From the NCBI GenBank assembly GCA_003138975.1, contig PLHQ01000153.1, forward strand, positions 102,433 to 166,432: a DNA stretch of 64,000 bases, read 5' to 3'. Position numbers and translations under genes: made by a program. The notes below the pieces were generated by a model, which was not told the DNA's origin, did no database searches, and worked only from the letters and a program-made list of their open reading frames with translations. Source of the stretch: Acidobacteriaceae bacterium (GTDB taxonomy: Bacteria > Acidobacteriota > Terriglobia > Terriglobales > Acidobacteriaceae). This document shows positions 37,294 to 44,822 of this stretch, in pieces; within the stretch, counting starts at the first letter, position 1, and each line of letters starts with the position of its first letter.

Positions 37294-38124
37294 CTATTGC
37301 ACGTCCGAAACTTTCCCGTTCAGAAAAGTCACTTTCAGATCTTTGTAGACGTAGATTTGTTTTGTCCCGAGCGTCACTTTCTTTTCCGGCTTGCCCATGG
37401 CCGCCTCGACCTGATCCGTGGTCATTCCCTTTTCGATGCTTTGGGGCTCAGCTTGGGGCTGCTCGGCCTGCTGTGGCTGCGCCTGATCCGCTGCTTGCTG
37501 CGGCTGCTGCCCACCCTGATCTCCGCCCTGCTGCTGACCGCCCTGGCCCTGCTGCGCATCGTCACTGCTGATAGAAAGAACCTGCCCGATCGTGTCCTCC
37601 ACCTGACCGGCACTCGCATTCGCTAACGACCCCTTGGGAAACTGGAAGACCACCTGCGCCTTGTTGTAGGTCGGCGGATCGGTCTTATTGCAGGTGTCGC
37701 AAGCCACGATGCCGAGAGTCACGCTATCTTTGGCCAGGTTCACATCGATCTTCATGGGATAAACTTTGTCTCCCACCACGAATAAGTGGGTCGTCTGTTC
37801 CTTTCCAAATTTTCCCATGATCGACTTCCGTCCCATCAGCGCCAGACCGCTGGGGCCGTGAATCGTCCCGCCTTCATACCTGGTGGCAGGGACGTTCTGG
37901 TCGCCATAAGGTACGCCCAGAACTCCGCCTTTCTGAATGGCTAACAGCGTGCCCGCATCCACCACGGAGTATCCGCTCGTGTCCGATCCCATCTTCACAA
38001 GCTTGTACTGCGCTGCAAGTTGCTCCTGCAGAGAAACCGCCTGAGCACCGGCCAATGAAAACGGAAAAACTGTGGCAGCCAGCAGCACGATCCCTGGCAT
38101 TACGTTGTCGAATTTCCGCGACAT
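37294..38124 (-). CDS. Secreted protein of unknown function with Gln-rich linker and BamE/SmpA-like tail
   Basis: 276 residues from the ATG at 38124; the track ORF extends 136 codons too far. Signal peptide MSRKFDNVMPGIVLLAATVFPFSLAGAQA, then a beta-rich domain (LVVGDKVYPMKIDVNLAKDSVTLGIVACDTCN). A Gln/Gly/Pro linker (about residues 190-225) follows, with a final segment SIEKGMTTDQVEAAMGKPEKK ... YVYKDLKVTFLNGKVSDVQ. That tail matches the general pattern of SmpA/BamE-type small domains (GMTxxxVxxxxGxP). It lies 166 bases downstream of the aromatic repeat protein gene on the same strand, probably one unit. Function unknown. Confidence 0.75.
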   Translation of the reverse strand: MSRKFDNVMPGIVLLAATVFPFSLAGAQAVSLQEQLAAQYKLVKMGSDTSGYSVVDAGTLLAIQKGGVLGVPYGDQNVPATRYEGGTIHGPSGLALMGRKSIMGKFGKEQTTHLFVVGDKVYPMKIDVNLAKDSVTLGIVACDTCNKTDPPTYNKAQVVFQFPKGSLANASAGQVEDTIGQVLSISSDDAQQGQGGQQQGGDQGGQQPQQAADQAQPQQAEQPQAEPQSIEKGMTTDQVEAAMGKPEKKVTLGTKQIYVYKDLKVTFLNGKVSDVQ

Positions 38125-38290
38125 CTTAGACCCTCCGACTCGTTGTTTCCTAACTTGATTCTGATTGGGCGCTGAACAGCAACCGCTCAATCGCAAGAGA
38201 TATCGTCCGTTGATTGAAGAAGGGAGCGTCGTCGTCCGACGCCCCCGTAATTGACGATCAGCGGAACCCACCCCTTTACAACCGCCGGTC

Positions 38291-40015
38291 CTAGTTTCCT
38301 CCGCCGGACGCAGTTTCCTGCTTGACCTGCGACTCCGTCTGGTCGGCCTGCTGCTGTTGGTCTTGCAGAGTTTTCGCCACGCTGGTATCCGGTGGCGGAG
38401 GTTGAACGGCCCCTGCCTGGGTGCCGGTGTCCGGCGCCTTCGGCATACCGCCAGTACCCTGCTTTTTCGCCAGTTCGCCCATGCCGCTGGTGATGTTCTC
38501 CTGGAAGTGGTTGTACATTTCCTGCAGATCATCCACTTTCACGGCAACGGTTTGTCCCGACGCGCAGTCGCCTTTCTTGGTCGCCGAGACGCTGGCATTC
38601 ACGGTTTGGTCCGCGTCTGGAGTGTCTGTGAGGCGCGTAATCACATCACCCGACGTCAAGCCACATTCCTGCCCGTTGGCCACCACCGTCACATCGGTAT
38701 CCACCACAAAAGTACGCTGCGCTGGATCCAACGCCGGCGGCGGTTGATCGCTGGTCGGTGCCGGAGCTGCCGAGGCTTGTCCGCCACCCGTATCCTGGCC
38801 GGCCTGTGCCTGCTGTGCGGCCAATTGGGCTTTCACTTCTTGGGCAATTGCTTCCTTCACCTCGGGAGTCAGCGCCACTGGGCCGGAGGATGCTGCTTGA
38901 GCCGCATCTCCGCCACCATCGCCAGCGCTGGCAGCTGCGTCTGCTGCCATCGCGTCGGCATTGGCCTCAGTCCGCGCCGCATACGCTGCCTGTAAGTTCG
39001 CCGCAATCAGGTAATCCGTCAGCCAGTAGTACGGAGCAGCATAAACGGGATAAGGATTCCACCATCCGCCATAGAATCCCCACCAGGGCGCTCCTCCCCA
39101 ACCCCATGCCCCGATGCCCCAGGCAACCGACACTCCCCAAGGCTGGTAGCCCCATCCATAAAATCCCGGATGGTACCAAACGCCTGGGTAATAGCCGTAG
39201 TACATATGTCCACCCCAGCCGTAGCCGCGATAAAGGCCGACATGATAGCGCCCGCCGGCAAAGTATGTCCGCGAGTAATAGGCATGGCCTCCGCGGGTCA
39301 CGTACGCCCGCTGCACGTAGCCTCCATGTCCTCGGGTTACGATGCGCGCTCCGTTGCGCTCACTCACCACCGTGCGCCCGCCGTGGAGTCCGTGGTTAAT
39401 CTGCATGCCGTTGCGATTGATGGAACGAATCGATCCATTAGGACGAATGCTCGCCGATCCTCCGCCCCTGAGAGAAACATTCCTGCCGGGAGGAGTACGA
39501 CTGCCCACGTTGCTTCGGCTGGCCGTCGCCGGGCGACCTCCCGCTGCTCCCGGACGTCCGCCGGTTGTCGTATGGCCCGCTGCTGTGCCCGGACGGCTGC
39601 CTGTCGTCGTGTGGCCCGCTGCCGCACCTGGACGGCTGCCCGTAGCCGCGTGCGTCCCACCCGTCGTCGTGTGCGTTCCCGTCGCCGCGTGCGTACCACC
39701 CGTCGTCGTATGCGTTCCCGTCGCCGCGTGCGTACCGCCCGTCGTCGTATGCGTTCCCGTCGCCGCGTGCGTACCACCCGTCGTCGCGTGCGTTCCGCCC
39801 GTCGCCGCGTGCGAAGGCGTCGAAGTGTGCGACTGCGTTGCGCCATGCGAAGCTGTCGACGGATGCGAAGGTGCGCTCGCTTTTGGCGCCGCCTTGGGAG
39901 CGCCCCCACCCCCGCTCGGCTTGTGCTGGCCCCAGGCCAATGTCGGAACCACTACACATAACGAAAACACTAGCCACTTCTGCAGCATCTTCTCACTTCT
40001 CGAAGTGCGATTCAT
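38291..40015 (-). CDS. Secreted repeat protein: Thr/His/Gly tandem repeats and Gly/Tyr/Trp-rich domain
   Basis: 574 residues with a strong AGGAGG five bases before the ATG. The signal peptide (LQKWLVFSLCVVVPTLAWGQ) leads into a Ser/Thr/His/Ala-rich region with about four 13-residue repeats THAATGTHTTTGG (residues ~72-125). A Gly/Arg region follows, then an aromatic-rich block (YGWGGHMYYGYYPGVWYHPGF through WGWGGAPWWGFYGGWW). A helical Ala-rich part and a small domain with two cysteines (FVVDTDVTVVANGQECGL, KKGDCASG) come next. The C-terminus is Gln-rich. Such composition suggests a cell-surface or periplasmic matrix protein. No known family is recognised with confidence. Confidence 0.75.
   Translation of the reverse strand: MNRTSRSEKMLQKWLVFSLCVVVPTLAWGQHKPSGGGGAPKAAPKASAPSHPSTASHGATQSHTSTPSHAATGGTHATTGGTHAATGTHTTTGGTHAATGTHTTTGGTHAATGTHTTTGGTHAATGSRPGAAAGHTTTGSRPGTAAGHTTTGGRPGAAGGRPATASRSNVGSRTPPGRNVSLRGGGSASIRPNGSIRSINRNGMQINHGLHGGRTVVSERNGARIVTRGHGGYVQRAYVTRGGHAYYSRTYFAGGRYHVGLYRGYGWGGHMYYGYYPGVWYHPGFYGWGYQPWGVSVAWGIGAWGWGGAPWWGFYGGWWNPYPVYAAPYYWLTDYLIAANLQAAYAARTEANADAMAADAAASAGDGGGDAAQAASSGPVALTPEVKEAIAQEVKAQLAAQQAQAGQDTGGGQASAAPAPTSDQPPPALDPAQRTFVVDTDVTVVANGQECGLTSGDVITRLTDTPDADQTVNASVSATKKGDCASGQTVAVKVDDLQEMYNHFQENITSGMGELAKKQGTGGMPKAPDTGTQAGAVQPPPPDTSVAKTLQDQQQQADQTESQVKQETASGGGN
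39640..39802 (-). repeat. 39-nt in-frame tandem repeat within the secreted repeat protein
   Basis: About four units of 39 nt encode THAATGTHTTTGG. Adjacent copies differ at only a few positions (for example GTACCACCC versus GTACCGCCC). The period is a multiple of three, so copy-number changes would not break the frame. Confidence 0.85.
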
Positions 40016-40391
40016 TACAGCCTCCTGATCTCTAGACTTCTACCGCGGCTTTTTCCGGCAACCACCCCGCTTGCGCAATGCGTAGTCAGTTCCGGACTCT
40101 GTCCACCTTAAACACGAAGCTCGCAGATTCCACCCTGCGTGATTGAAAATTTCCTGAGCCAAAGCGGAAGGCCCGCAAGATGCACGAACCCAGATGCGAC
40201 TAAACGTCACCGGCAACCTGTATCGTGGGGCGAAAAAACGTTACCAGAACTTCGCCACTCGCGCAATCACTTGTATTGTCATCGACAAGCCCGGAGCCTC
40301 ATCGGGTCCAGTGTTGATACTGCGGGCGGACTACTTCCCTCTAAACCTCCGCTGCTGTAATCTATGCTATCTTTTCTCGGAAAGGAACTCC
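40016..40391. other. 376-base intergenic region between divergent genes
   Basis: Holds the promoter regions of the divergently transcribed repeat-protein gene (minus) and doxX-like gene (plus). On the plus strand GCTGTAATCTATGCTATCTT at 40352-40371 offers -10-like hexamers about 30 bases before the doxX-like start. No RNA gene or convincing ORF is seen. Confidence 0.35.
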
Positions 40392-40805
40392 TTGCGCTAC
40401 CTCGATCGCCTGCAGCCCCTCGCACTTCTTTTCATGCGTCTCGCCCTTGGCGCCGTCATGGTCGGACACGGATACCACAAGGTTTTCGGTGGACTTCAAC
40501 AGCATGCTCACTTCGTCGCCAGCCTCGGACTGCCCGCATGGACCGCCTATCTTTCCGCCTTCACGGAGTTTTTCGGTGGTCTGCTCGTGCTCCTTGGCCT
40601 GTTCACCCGGGCCGCCGCTTTCGCCATCTGCATCGATCTGTCCGTTGCCATCGCTAAAGTCCACTTTCACAACGGATTGATGGGCGAGCATGGCTACGAA
40701 TTCCCCCTGGCGCTCGCTGCCATCGCCTTCGGCCTTATTTTCCTAGGCGCTGGCCCTATCGCCTTCGACCACATCCGGGCTCCGGGCGGCGGCAAATCAA
40801 AGTAG
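40392..40805 (+). CDS. DoxX family membrane protein
   Basis: 137 residues if started at the TTG at 40392 (reads LRYLDRLQPLALLFMRLALG), which follows AAAGGA with five-base spacing; the track ORF begins 66 codons too early. Four membrane helices are visible: LALLFMRLALGAVMVGHGYHKVF, AYLSAFTEFFGGLLVLLGLFTRAAAF, AICIDLSVAIAKV, and FPLALAAIAFGLIFLGAG. This matches the DoxX/DoxD-like family of small quinone-linked or sulfur-metabolism membrane proteins. The exact role is unknown. It stands alone. Confidence 0.83.
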   Translation: MRYLDRLQPLALLFMRLALGAVMVGHGYHKVFGGLQQHAHFVASLGLPAWTAYLSAFTEFFGGLLVLLGLFTRAAAFAICIDLSVAIAKVHFHNGLMGEHGYEFPLALAAIAFGLIFLGAGPIAFDHIRAPGGGKSK

Positions 40806-40940
40806 CTGCCGAACCTCCATAATTCCTGAAGGACAGGAAAACGGACAAATATTCCCCACCCGCGCAACTTTTTGCCGGCTTCCGGGTTTTATTGCACGTT
40901 GCGGACGGTGTCTCGAATAACGGGGGTTTACCAAATCCCT

Positions 40941-40970
40941 TTGACGTTTCTTTACGTCTTCTGAAATTAT
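40941..40970 (+). promoter_or_regulatory. Candidate promoter upstream of the first barrel gene
   Basis: TTGACG at 40941-40946 is a good -35; AATTAT or TTATGA about 17-19 bases downstream is a weak -10. It lies about 100 bases before the TTG start at 41066. Inferred from hexamer match only. Confidence 0.35.
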
Positions 40971-41065
40971 GATGAGTCGGGACCAACTTTGTCGCATCCG
41001 AGTTGCATCCGAACGATTTCGTAGGCGCATCTTATCGCTTACCACGAACTGATTGGAGGCTTCCC

Positions 41066-41671
41066 TTGAGAAAGTTAGCGCTTCTCGCACCGGTTCTTGC
41101 TCTTGTGTTTTCTTGCCACTTCGCTACGGCCCAGCAGGGCGACATCATGTTTTTCGGCGGTACTCTGTTGTCGTCCTCGCCCAGCACGAATCAGCTGTTT
41201 TCCGGAAACATCGCGGAGAAGGGCGGAACTTACCTCGGCATTAGCGGGGATGTTGTTGGCTTCAAGAAGCGCCTCGGCTTCAACATTGAAACTGCTTGGA
41301 GAGCGAGTCAGGCGAGTTACCTCGGCTACGAAACCTACCGTCCGATCTTGACCGACTTCAACGCGCTCTTCCAGCCGAAGCTGGGCAAGAAGGTCGGTCT
41401 CGATCTTTTCGGCGGCATCGGCATTGCCAGCACCCGCTTCTACGTGCCTTATGCCACTTCGTGCAGCTACTTTTCCGGTTGCATCAACTACACTACCAGT
41501 GATCACTTCATGGAGGATCTCGGCGCCGGTCTCCGCTATTACGTCTGGCACCATTTCTTTGTCCGCCCCGAGGTTCACTACTACCACATTCAAAATAACA
41601 CCGACGTTTTTAGCACCGACAATGTATTCCGCGTCGGCGCGTCCATCGGGTACACCATCGGCAACGACTAG
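41066..41671 (+). CDS. Outer-membrane beta-barrel protein, tandem copy 1 (TTG start)
   Basis: 201 residues started at the TTG at 41066, with TTGGAGG eight bases upstream; the frame has no ATG at a sensible signal-peptide position. The product starts RKLALLAPVLALVFSCHFATAQQGD, a signal peptide, and the mature part alternates polar and hydrophobic residues. Blocks such as KRLGFNIETAWRA, RPILTDFNALFQPKLGKKVGLDLFGGIG, and FVRPEVHYYHIQNN ... FRVGASIGYTIG are typical of OmpA-like or porin-type barrels ending at the outer membrane. A paralogue follows 165 bases downstream. Ligand unknown. Confidence 0.82.
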   Translation: MRKLALLAPVLALVFSCHFATAQQGDIMFFGGTLLSSSPSTNQLFSGNIAEKGGTYLGISGDVVGFKKRLGFNIETAWRASQASYLGYETYRPILTDFNALFQPKLGKKVGLDLFGGIGIASTRFYVPYATSCSYFSGCINYTTSDHFMEDLGAGLRYYVWHHFFVRPEVHYYHIQNNTDVFSTDNVFRVGASIGYTIGND

Positions 41672-41836
41672 GCTTTGACTCCGTCGCGTCGCCGCGGGTT
41701 TGGTATCATCGGGAACAAGCCAACTCCGATAGCCGGGATAATTCTGTTCCTGCAACCGTTCGCGGCTGCTTCCCAGGTGCGCCACCAATCCAGTGGCCGC
41801 ATTCCAGAGGCCCAGACGAACTGACAAGGGGATGTA

Positions 41837-42454
41837 TTGAGAAAATTCGCGCTGCTCGCATCCGCGTGTGTGGTGTTTCTGTTCACGAACTTCGCCTCTG
41901 CCCAGCAAGGGGACATCATGGTCGGGGGCAGCACCCTCATGTCCTCCGCCCCAAACAACGACTCGGTGAGCTTCCAGCCACCCACGCAAAAGGGTGGCAC
42001 CTACCCCTCCATCAGCGGTGACTTCATCAAATTCAAGCACCGCCTCGGCTTTAACGCAGAAACCGCCTGGAGGGATAAGCGGGCCAACTACTCTGACAAT
42101 GGCCAAACCTACCGCCCTTTCTTTACCGACGTCAACGCGCTCTTCCAGCCGCGTGTAGGCAAGAAGTTTACCCTCGACCTTTTTGGCGGCGTCGGCTTCG
42201 CCAGCTACCGCTTCTCACCTCCCTACACCACTTCCTGCAGAGTCCCCACGGGCGGATGCACTTTCTACACCAGCAGCAATCATTTCATGGAAGACCTTGG
42301 CGGAGGGGTCCGCTATTACGTTTGGCACCACTTACCCCACGTCTTCGTCCGCCCCGAGATTCACTACTATCACATCCAGAACAATTTCCAGTTCCACTCC
42401 GACAGCGTGTTTCGCGTCGGCGCCTCAATCGGCTACACCATCGGTCAAAAGTGA
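41837..42454 (+). CDS. Outer-membrane beta-barrel protein, tandem copy 2 (TTG start)
   Basis: 205 residues from a TTG preceded by AAGGGG. The signal peptide RKFALLASACVVFLFTNFASAQQGD and the barrel blocks KHRLGFNAETAWRD, YRPFFTDVNALFQPRVGKKFTLDLFGGVGFAS, and VFVRPEIHYYHIQNNFQFHSDSVFRVGASIGYTIG align with the upstream gene throughout. It is a clear tandem duplicate that has diverged in surface-loop regions. Both copies keep a cysteine pair in one loop (here SCRVPTGGC, there SCSYFSGC), possibly a disulfide. A hairpin follows the stop. Confidence 0.82.
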   Translation: MRKFALLASACVVFLFTNFASAQQGDIMVGGSTLMSSAPNNDSVSFQPPTQKGGTYPSISGDFIKFKHRLGFNAETAWRDKRANYSDNGQTYRPFFTDVNALFQPRVGKKFTLDLFGGVGFASYRFSPPYTTSCRVPTGGCTFYTSSNHFMEDLGGGVRYYVWHHLPHVFVRPEIHYYHIQNNFQFHSDSVFRVGASIGYTIGQK

Positions 42455-42459
42455 CTTCT

Positions 42460-42487
42460 CCGCGGAATCCGCCTTGAGATTCCGCGG
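42460..42487 (+). terminator. Hairpin after the second barrel gene
   Basis: A 10-bp stem CCGCGGAATC / GATTCCGCGG with an 8-base loop starts five bases after the stop codon. It lacks a T-run, so it may act as a weak terminator or an RNA-stabilising hairpin. Confidence 0.6.
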
Positions 42488-42502
42488 CGCACCCAAACCC
42501 TT

Positions 42503-42534
42503 AAACAAAAAAAGCAGCGTCTTCTCGACGCTGC
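42503..42534 (-). terminator. Intrinsic terminator of the small His/Ala-rich protein gene
   Basis: Stem GCAGCGT / ACGCTGC with a 7-base loop; on the minus strand it is followed by TTTTTTTGTTTAAGG. It sits just beyond the stop at 42558. Confidence 0.85.
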
Positions 42535-42557
42535 CTCAATTCTTCTTGTTCCAATCT

Positions 42558-42866
42558 CTACGGTTCCCGCTCACAGATCTCAGCTTCGTGAATCGCCGCG
42601 TCGATATGCTCAATCGCTTTGTCGCGATGGCCATGGAACTCGCCTTCGGCGTGCGCCATGTGATCCCGGGCGCTTCGCAACGCCTCAATCGCCTCATGCA
42701 CGCGCGGGTGTGGAGGCATTGGGGTCGGGGCAGCCGCCGCGGGACTAGCCGGAGCCACCGCCACAGCAGCAGCCGGTGCCTTTGGACCAGCCGCCGCTGC
42801 TGTTAAAGCCATGGTCAACAAGAGCGTTGCTGTGATCAATAGTGTCAAGAACCCGATTTTCTTCAT
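42558..42866 (-). CDS. Small secreted Ala/His-rich protein of unknown function
   Basis: 102 residues from the ATG at 42866, preceded by ACGAGGAGGAACGT, a strong ribosome site; 26 upstream track codons are not used. Signal peptide MKKIGFLTLLITATLLLTMALTAAAAG, an Ala/Pro linker, then a helical segment rich in His and acidic residues (PHPRVHEAIEALRSARDHMAHAEGEFHGHRDKAIEHIDAAIHEAEICE). Helix-forming His/Glu pairs could bind metal, but this is a guess. A dedicated terminator follows, so it is a monocistronic gene. Confidence 0.75.
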   Translation of the reverse strand: MKKIGFLTLLITATLLLTMALTAAAAGPKAPAAAVAVAPASPAAAAPTPMPPHPRVHEAIEALRSARDHMAHAEGEFHGHRDKAIEHIDAAIHEAEICEREP

Positions 42867-43028
42867 ACGTTCCTCCTCGTCGGAATTCCGGCGCGGACGC
42901 CGCCGGTAAGATCGAAAATCAATGGCCACGGACCCGGCCTGCACGCCGGCACGCCCGAGACACCCGCACAGTATAAGCTGCCGCTCGCCGAAATCCTCAT
43001 GTACAGAAGTTGACTGATAAGGTGCGCT

Positions 43029-43640
43029 CTACAGACCCAGCTGCGGCCTGCGGCTTCTCCACCACAGCAACAACGCGGCCACCACAACCACAATGCTAAC
43101 CACTAAATCGAAGCGCCTGAGATCGTTGGCCAGCCGCCCCCAATGTCCGCCAAACAAATATCCCGCGCTGCAGATCGCTGTCACCCAAACCGCTGCTCCC
43201 AAGAAGTTGAACAGGACGAACTTCCGCCACTGCATGTGCAGCGCTCCCGCCAGCAGCGAGGCCAGCACGCGCATACCGAAGAGAAATCGTGCCAGAAAAA
43301 CAGTTGCCGATCCGTACCGCTCGAAAAGCCGCTCCGCCCTCGCCACGCTCTCCGCGCGAATGGAGAAGACGTGCCGGTAACGTTCGATCAGCGGACGTCC
43401 CCCGTGTCGGCCCAGAGCAAAGCCGAACTCTCCGCCCACCGTCGTGGCCACAGTCCCGACCAGAATGATCCAGGGGAATCGCAACTCATGTTGGGAATAC
43501 GCCAGGAAGCTGGCCAGCAGCAGCACGGTCTCACCAGGCAGGGGCAACCCAGCGCTTTCCAACAACAACGCGGCTGCCACGGCCCAGTATCCGTAGTGCA
43601 CCAGCGCGTCGCGCAGCAGCGTGAGAATGTGGTGGGTCAT
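43029..43640 (-). CDS. DedA family membrane protein
   Basis: 203 residues. The DedA/SNARE-associated pattern is clear: LLESAGLPLPGETVLLLASFLAY near the N-terminus, GEFGFALGRHGGRPLIERY, and FLARFLFGMRVLASLLAGALHMQWRKFVLFNFLGAAVW. These proteins are undecaprenyl-phosphate or phospholipid scramblase-like and support envelope homeostasis. Four to six membrane segments. It lies 27 bases downstream of the alpha/beta hydrolase stop on the same strand, suggesting co-transcription. Confidence 0.92.
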   Translation of the reverse strand: MTHHILTLLRDALVHYGYWAVAAALLLESAGLPLPGETVLLLASFLAYSQHELRFPWIILVGTVATTVGGEFGFALGRHGGRPLIERYRHVFSIRAESVARAERLFERYGSATVFLARFLFGMRVLASLLAGALHMQWRKFVLFNFLGAAVWVTAICSAGYLFGGHWGRLANDLRRFDLVVSIVVVVAALLLWWRSRRPQLGL

Positions 43641-43667
43641 GATTGGAATGTTGCGGGCCGAAGTTGC

Positions 43668-44615
43668 TCAGGCAGGAAGCTTCTCACGCGTCAGGAATTC
43701 AATCAATACTCGGTTGAACTCCTCCGGACACTCTTCGTAGGGCAGATGCCCAATCCCGGGAAAAACGATCAACTCGGAATTCGGAAAGTATTTCGCCAGC
43801 GGCGCGGCCGAGGAAGCAAATACTGCGGGATCTTTTTCGCCCCACATCAAAAGCGTAGGGACGCTCGCCAACTTCGGCAGGGTCGCCTCCAGTTCGCGCA
43901 AATCTTCAGTCCAGGTGCGGACGATGCTCAGCGCATGCTCAAACAACCCGGGCTTCGCCAGCGGAGCCTCGTAACCGGCAAGAGCTCCCGGCGGAATGCG
44001 GCGACGGTCAGCATACAGGCGCCTGTGCCAATAGGGATAGGAGAAGCGCGTACGCGCGATTACCTGCCGGAACAGGGCAGCACCAAAATTCGTGCCAAAA
44101 AATGGTGCCAGCCGCCGCCCGTGCGCCGAATACGGATTCACCGGAGCCACCAGCACCAACCGCCGCAAGTGCAGCCCGGCTTTCCCGCTCAGGCATTCCG
44201 CGGCCGCCATCATCGCAACCGCCCCGCCATGCGAAGTCCCCAACAAATCAAACGAAGAAATTCCCAGGCGTTCGATAAATCTCAGAAGACGCTGCGCCGT
44301 TCCCCGCATCGAATAATCGATCCCCGGCACGCGATCCGAAAATCCCGCCCCCATCATGTCCGGCGCATACACCGTCGCGTGAGGCGCCAAAGCCGGCATC
44401 GTAAAGCGCCAGGAAAACGAATATCCCAATAACCCATGCACCAGAATCAGCGCCGGTCCCGAACCTGCGCGCAGATACCGCATGCGCGCTCCATCCAGGT
44501 CCATCCAGCATTCCTCTACGCCCGGACTGAACCCTGGAAAGCTCGCGGAAGACTTTTCCCGCTCCGCCGTCAGCACCGTCAATTCTTCTCTCTTTCCGGA
44601 CAACTTTTTCCCCAC
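43668..44615 (-). CDS. Alpha/beta hydrolase
   Basis: 315 residues. A 45-residue leader precedes the fold. The oxyanion region PALILVHGLLGYSFSWRF, the nucleophile elbow LLGTSHGGAVAM (Ser), an acid in LMWGEKDPAVF, and a late His in FPGIGHLPYEECPEEFNRV are intact. The family covers esterases, epoxide hydrolases and related enzymes; the substrate is not evident. It is followed closely by dedA. The 207 bases upstream, before the ArgD gene, hold a plus-oriented hairpin and a dispersed repeat. Confidence 0.85.
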   Translation of the reverse strand: MGKKLSGKREELTVLTAEREKSSASFPGFSPGVEECWMDLDGARMRYLRAGSGPALILVHGLLGYSFSWRFTMPALAPHATVYAPDMMGAGFSDRVPGIDYSMRGTAQRLLRFIERLGISSFDLLGTSHGGAVAMMAAAECLSGKAGLHLRRLVLVAPVNPYSAHGRRLAPFFGTNFGAALFRQVIARTRFSYPYWHRRLYADRRRIPPGALAGYEAPLAKPGLFEHALSIVRTWTEDLRELEATLPKLASVPTLLMWGEKDPAVFASSAAPLAKYFPNSELIVFPGIGHLPYEECPEEFNRVLIEFLTREKLPA

Positions 44616-44660
44616 CGCGCGATTCTATTTAAATGAACATCGCCTCTGTTCGCTTCACTT

Positions 44661-44748
44661 GGGGAGCTGCGGCTCCCCGTTTTTTCTGCGTCATCCTGAG
44701 CGCAGCCGATGGATCGCGAAGCGAGCCATCGGCGCAGTCGAAGGATCC
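44661..44748 (+). repeat. Dispersed repeat copy with a plus-strand terminator-like hairpin
   Basis: GGGGAGC-tgcg-GCTCCCC followed by GTTTTTT reads as a plus-strand terminator, although both flanking genes are on the minus strand. Next to it is TCATCCTGAGCG ... GCAGTCGAAGGATC with an internal inverted repeat, a member of the dispersed family also found near 58.7, 61.9 and 63.4 kb. Confidence 0.6.
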
Positions 44749-44822
44749 CTATTACCCGACGTCGTGGCCAGCGCCGCAAAGCCTTTCGCTCGACGCTTTC
44801 TCGTGGGTACTCACGCAAATCC

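Noticed and set aside
39640-39802. Regular repeats considered as a CRISPR array
   Set aside because: Units are contiguous with no unique spacers, the period is exactly 39 nt in frame, and a signal-peptide protein with a strong ribosome site reads through.
39170-39961. Long plus-strand ORF of Arg/Val/Ser repeats
   Set aside because: Antisense reading of the 39-nt repeat region of the secreted protein; low complexity only.
43143-44432. 429-codon plus-strand ORF across dedA and the alpha/beta hydrolase
   Set aside because: Spans two genes on the other strand and reads as Arg/Gln/His-rich noise.
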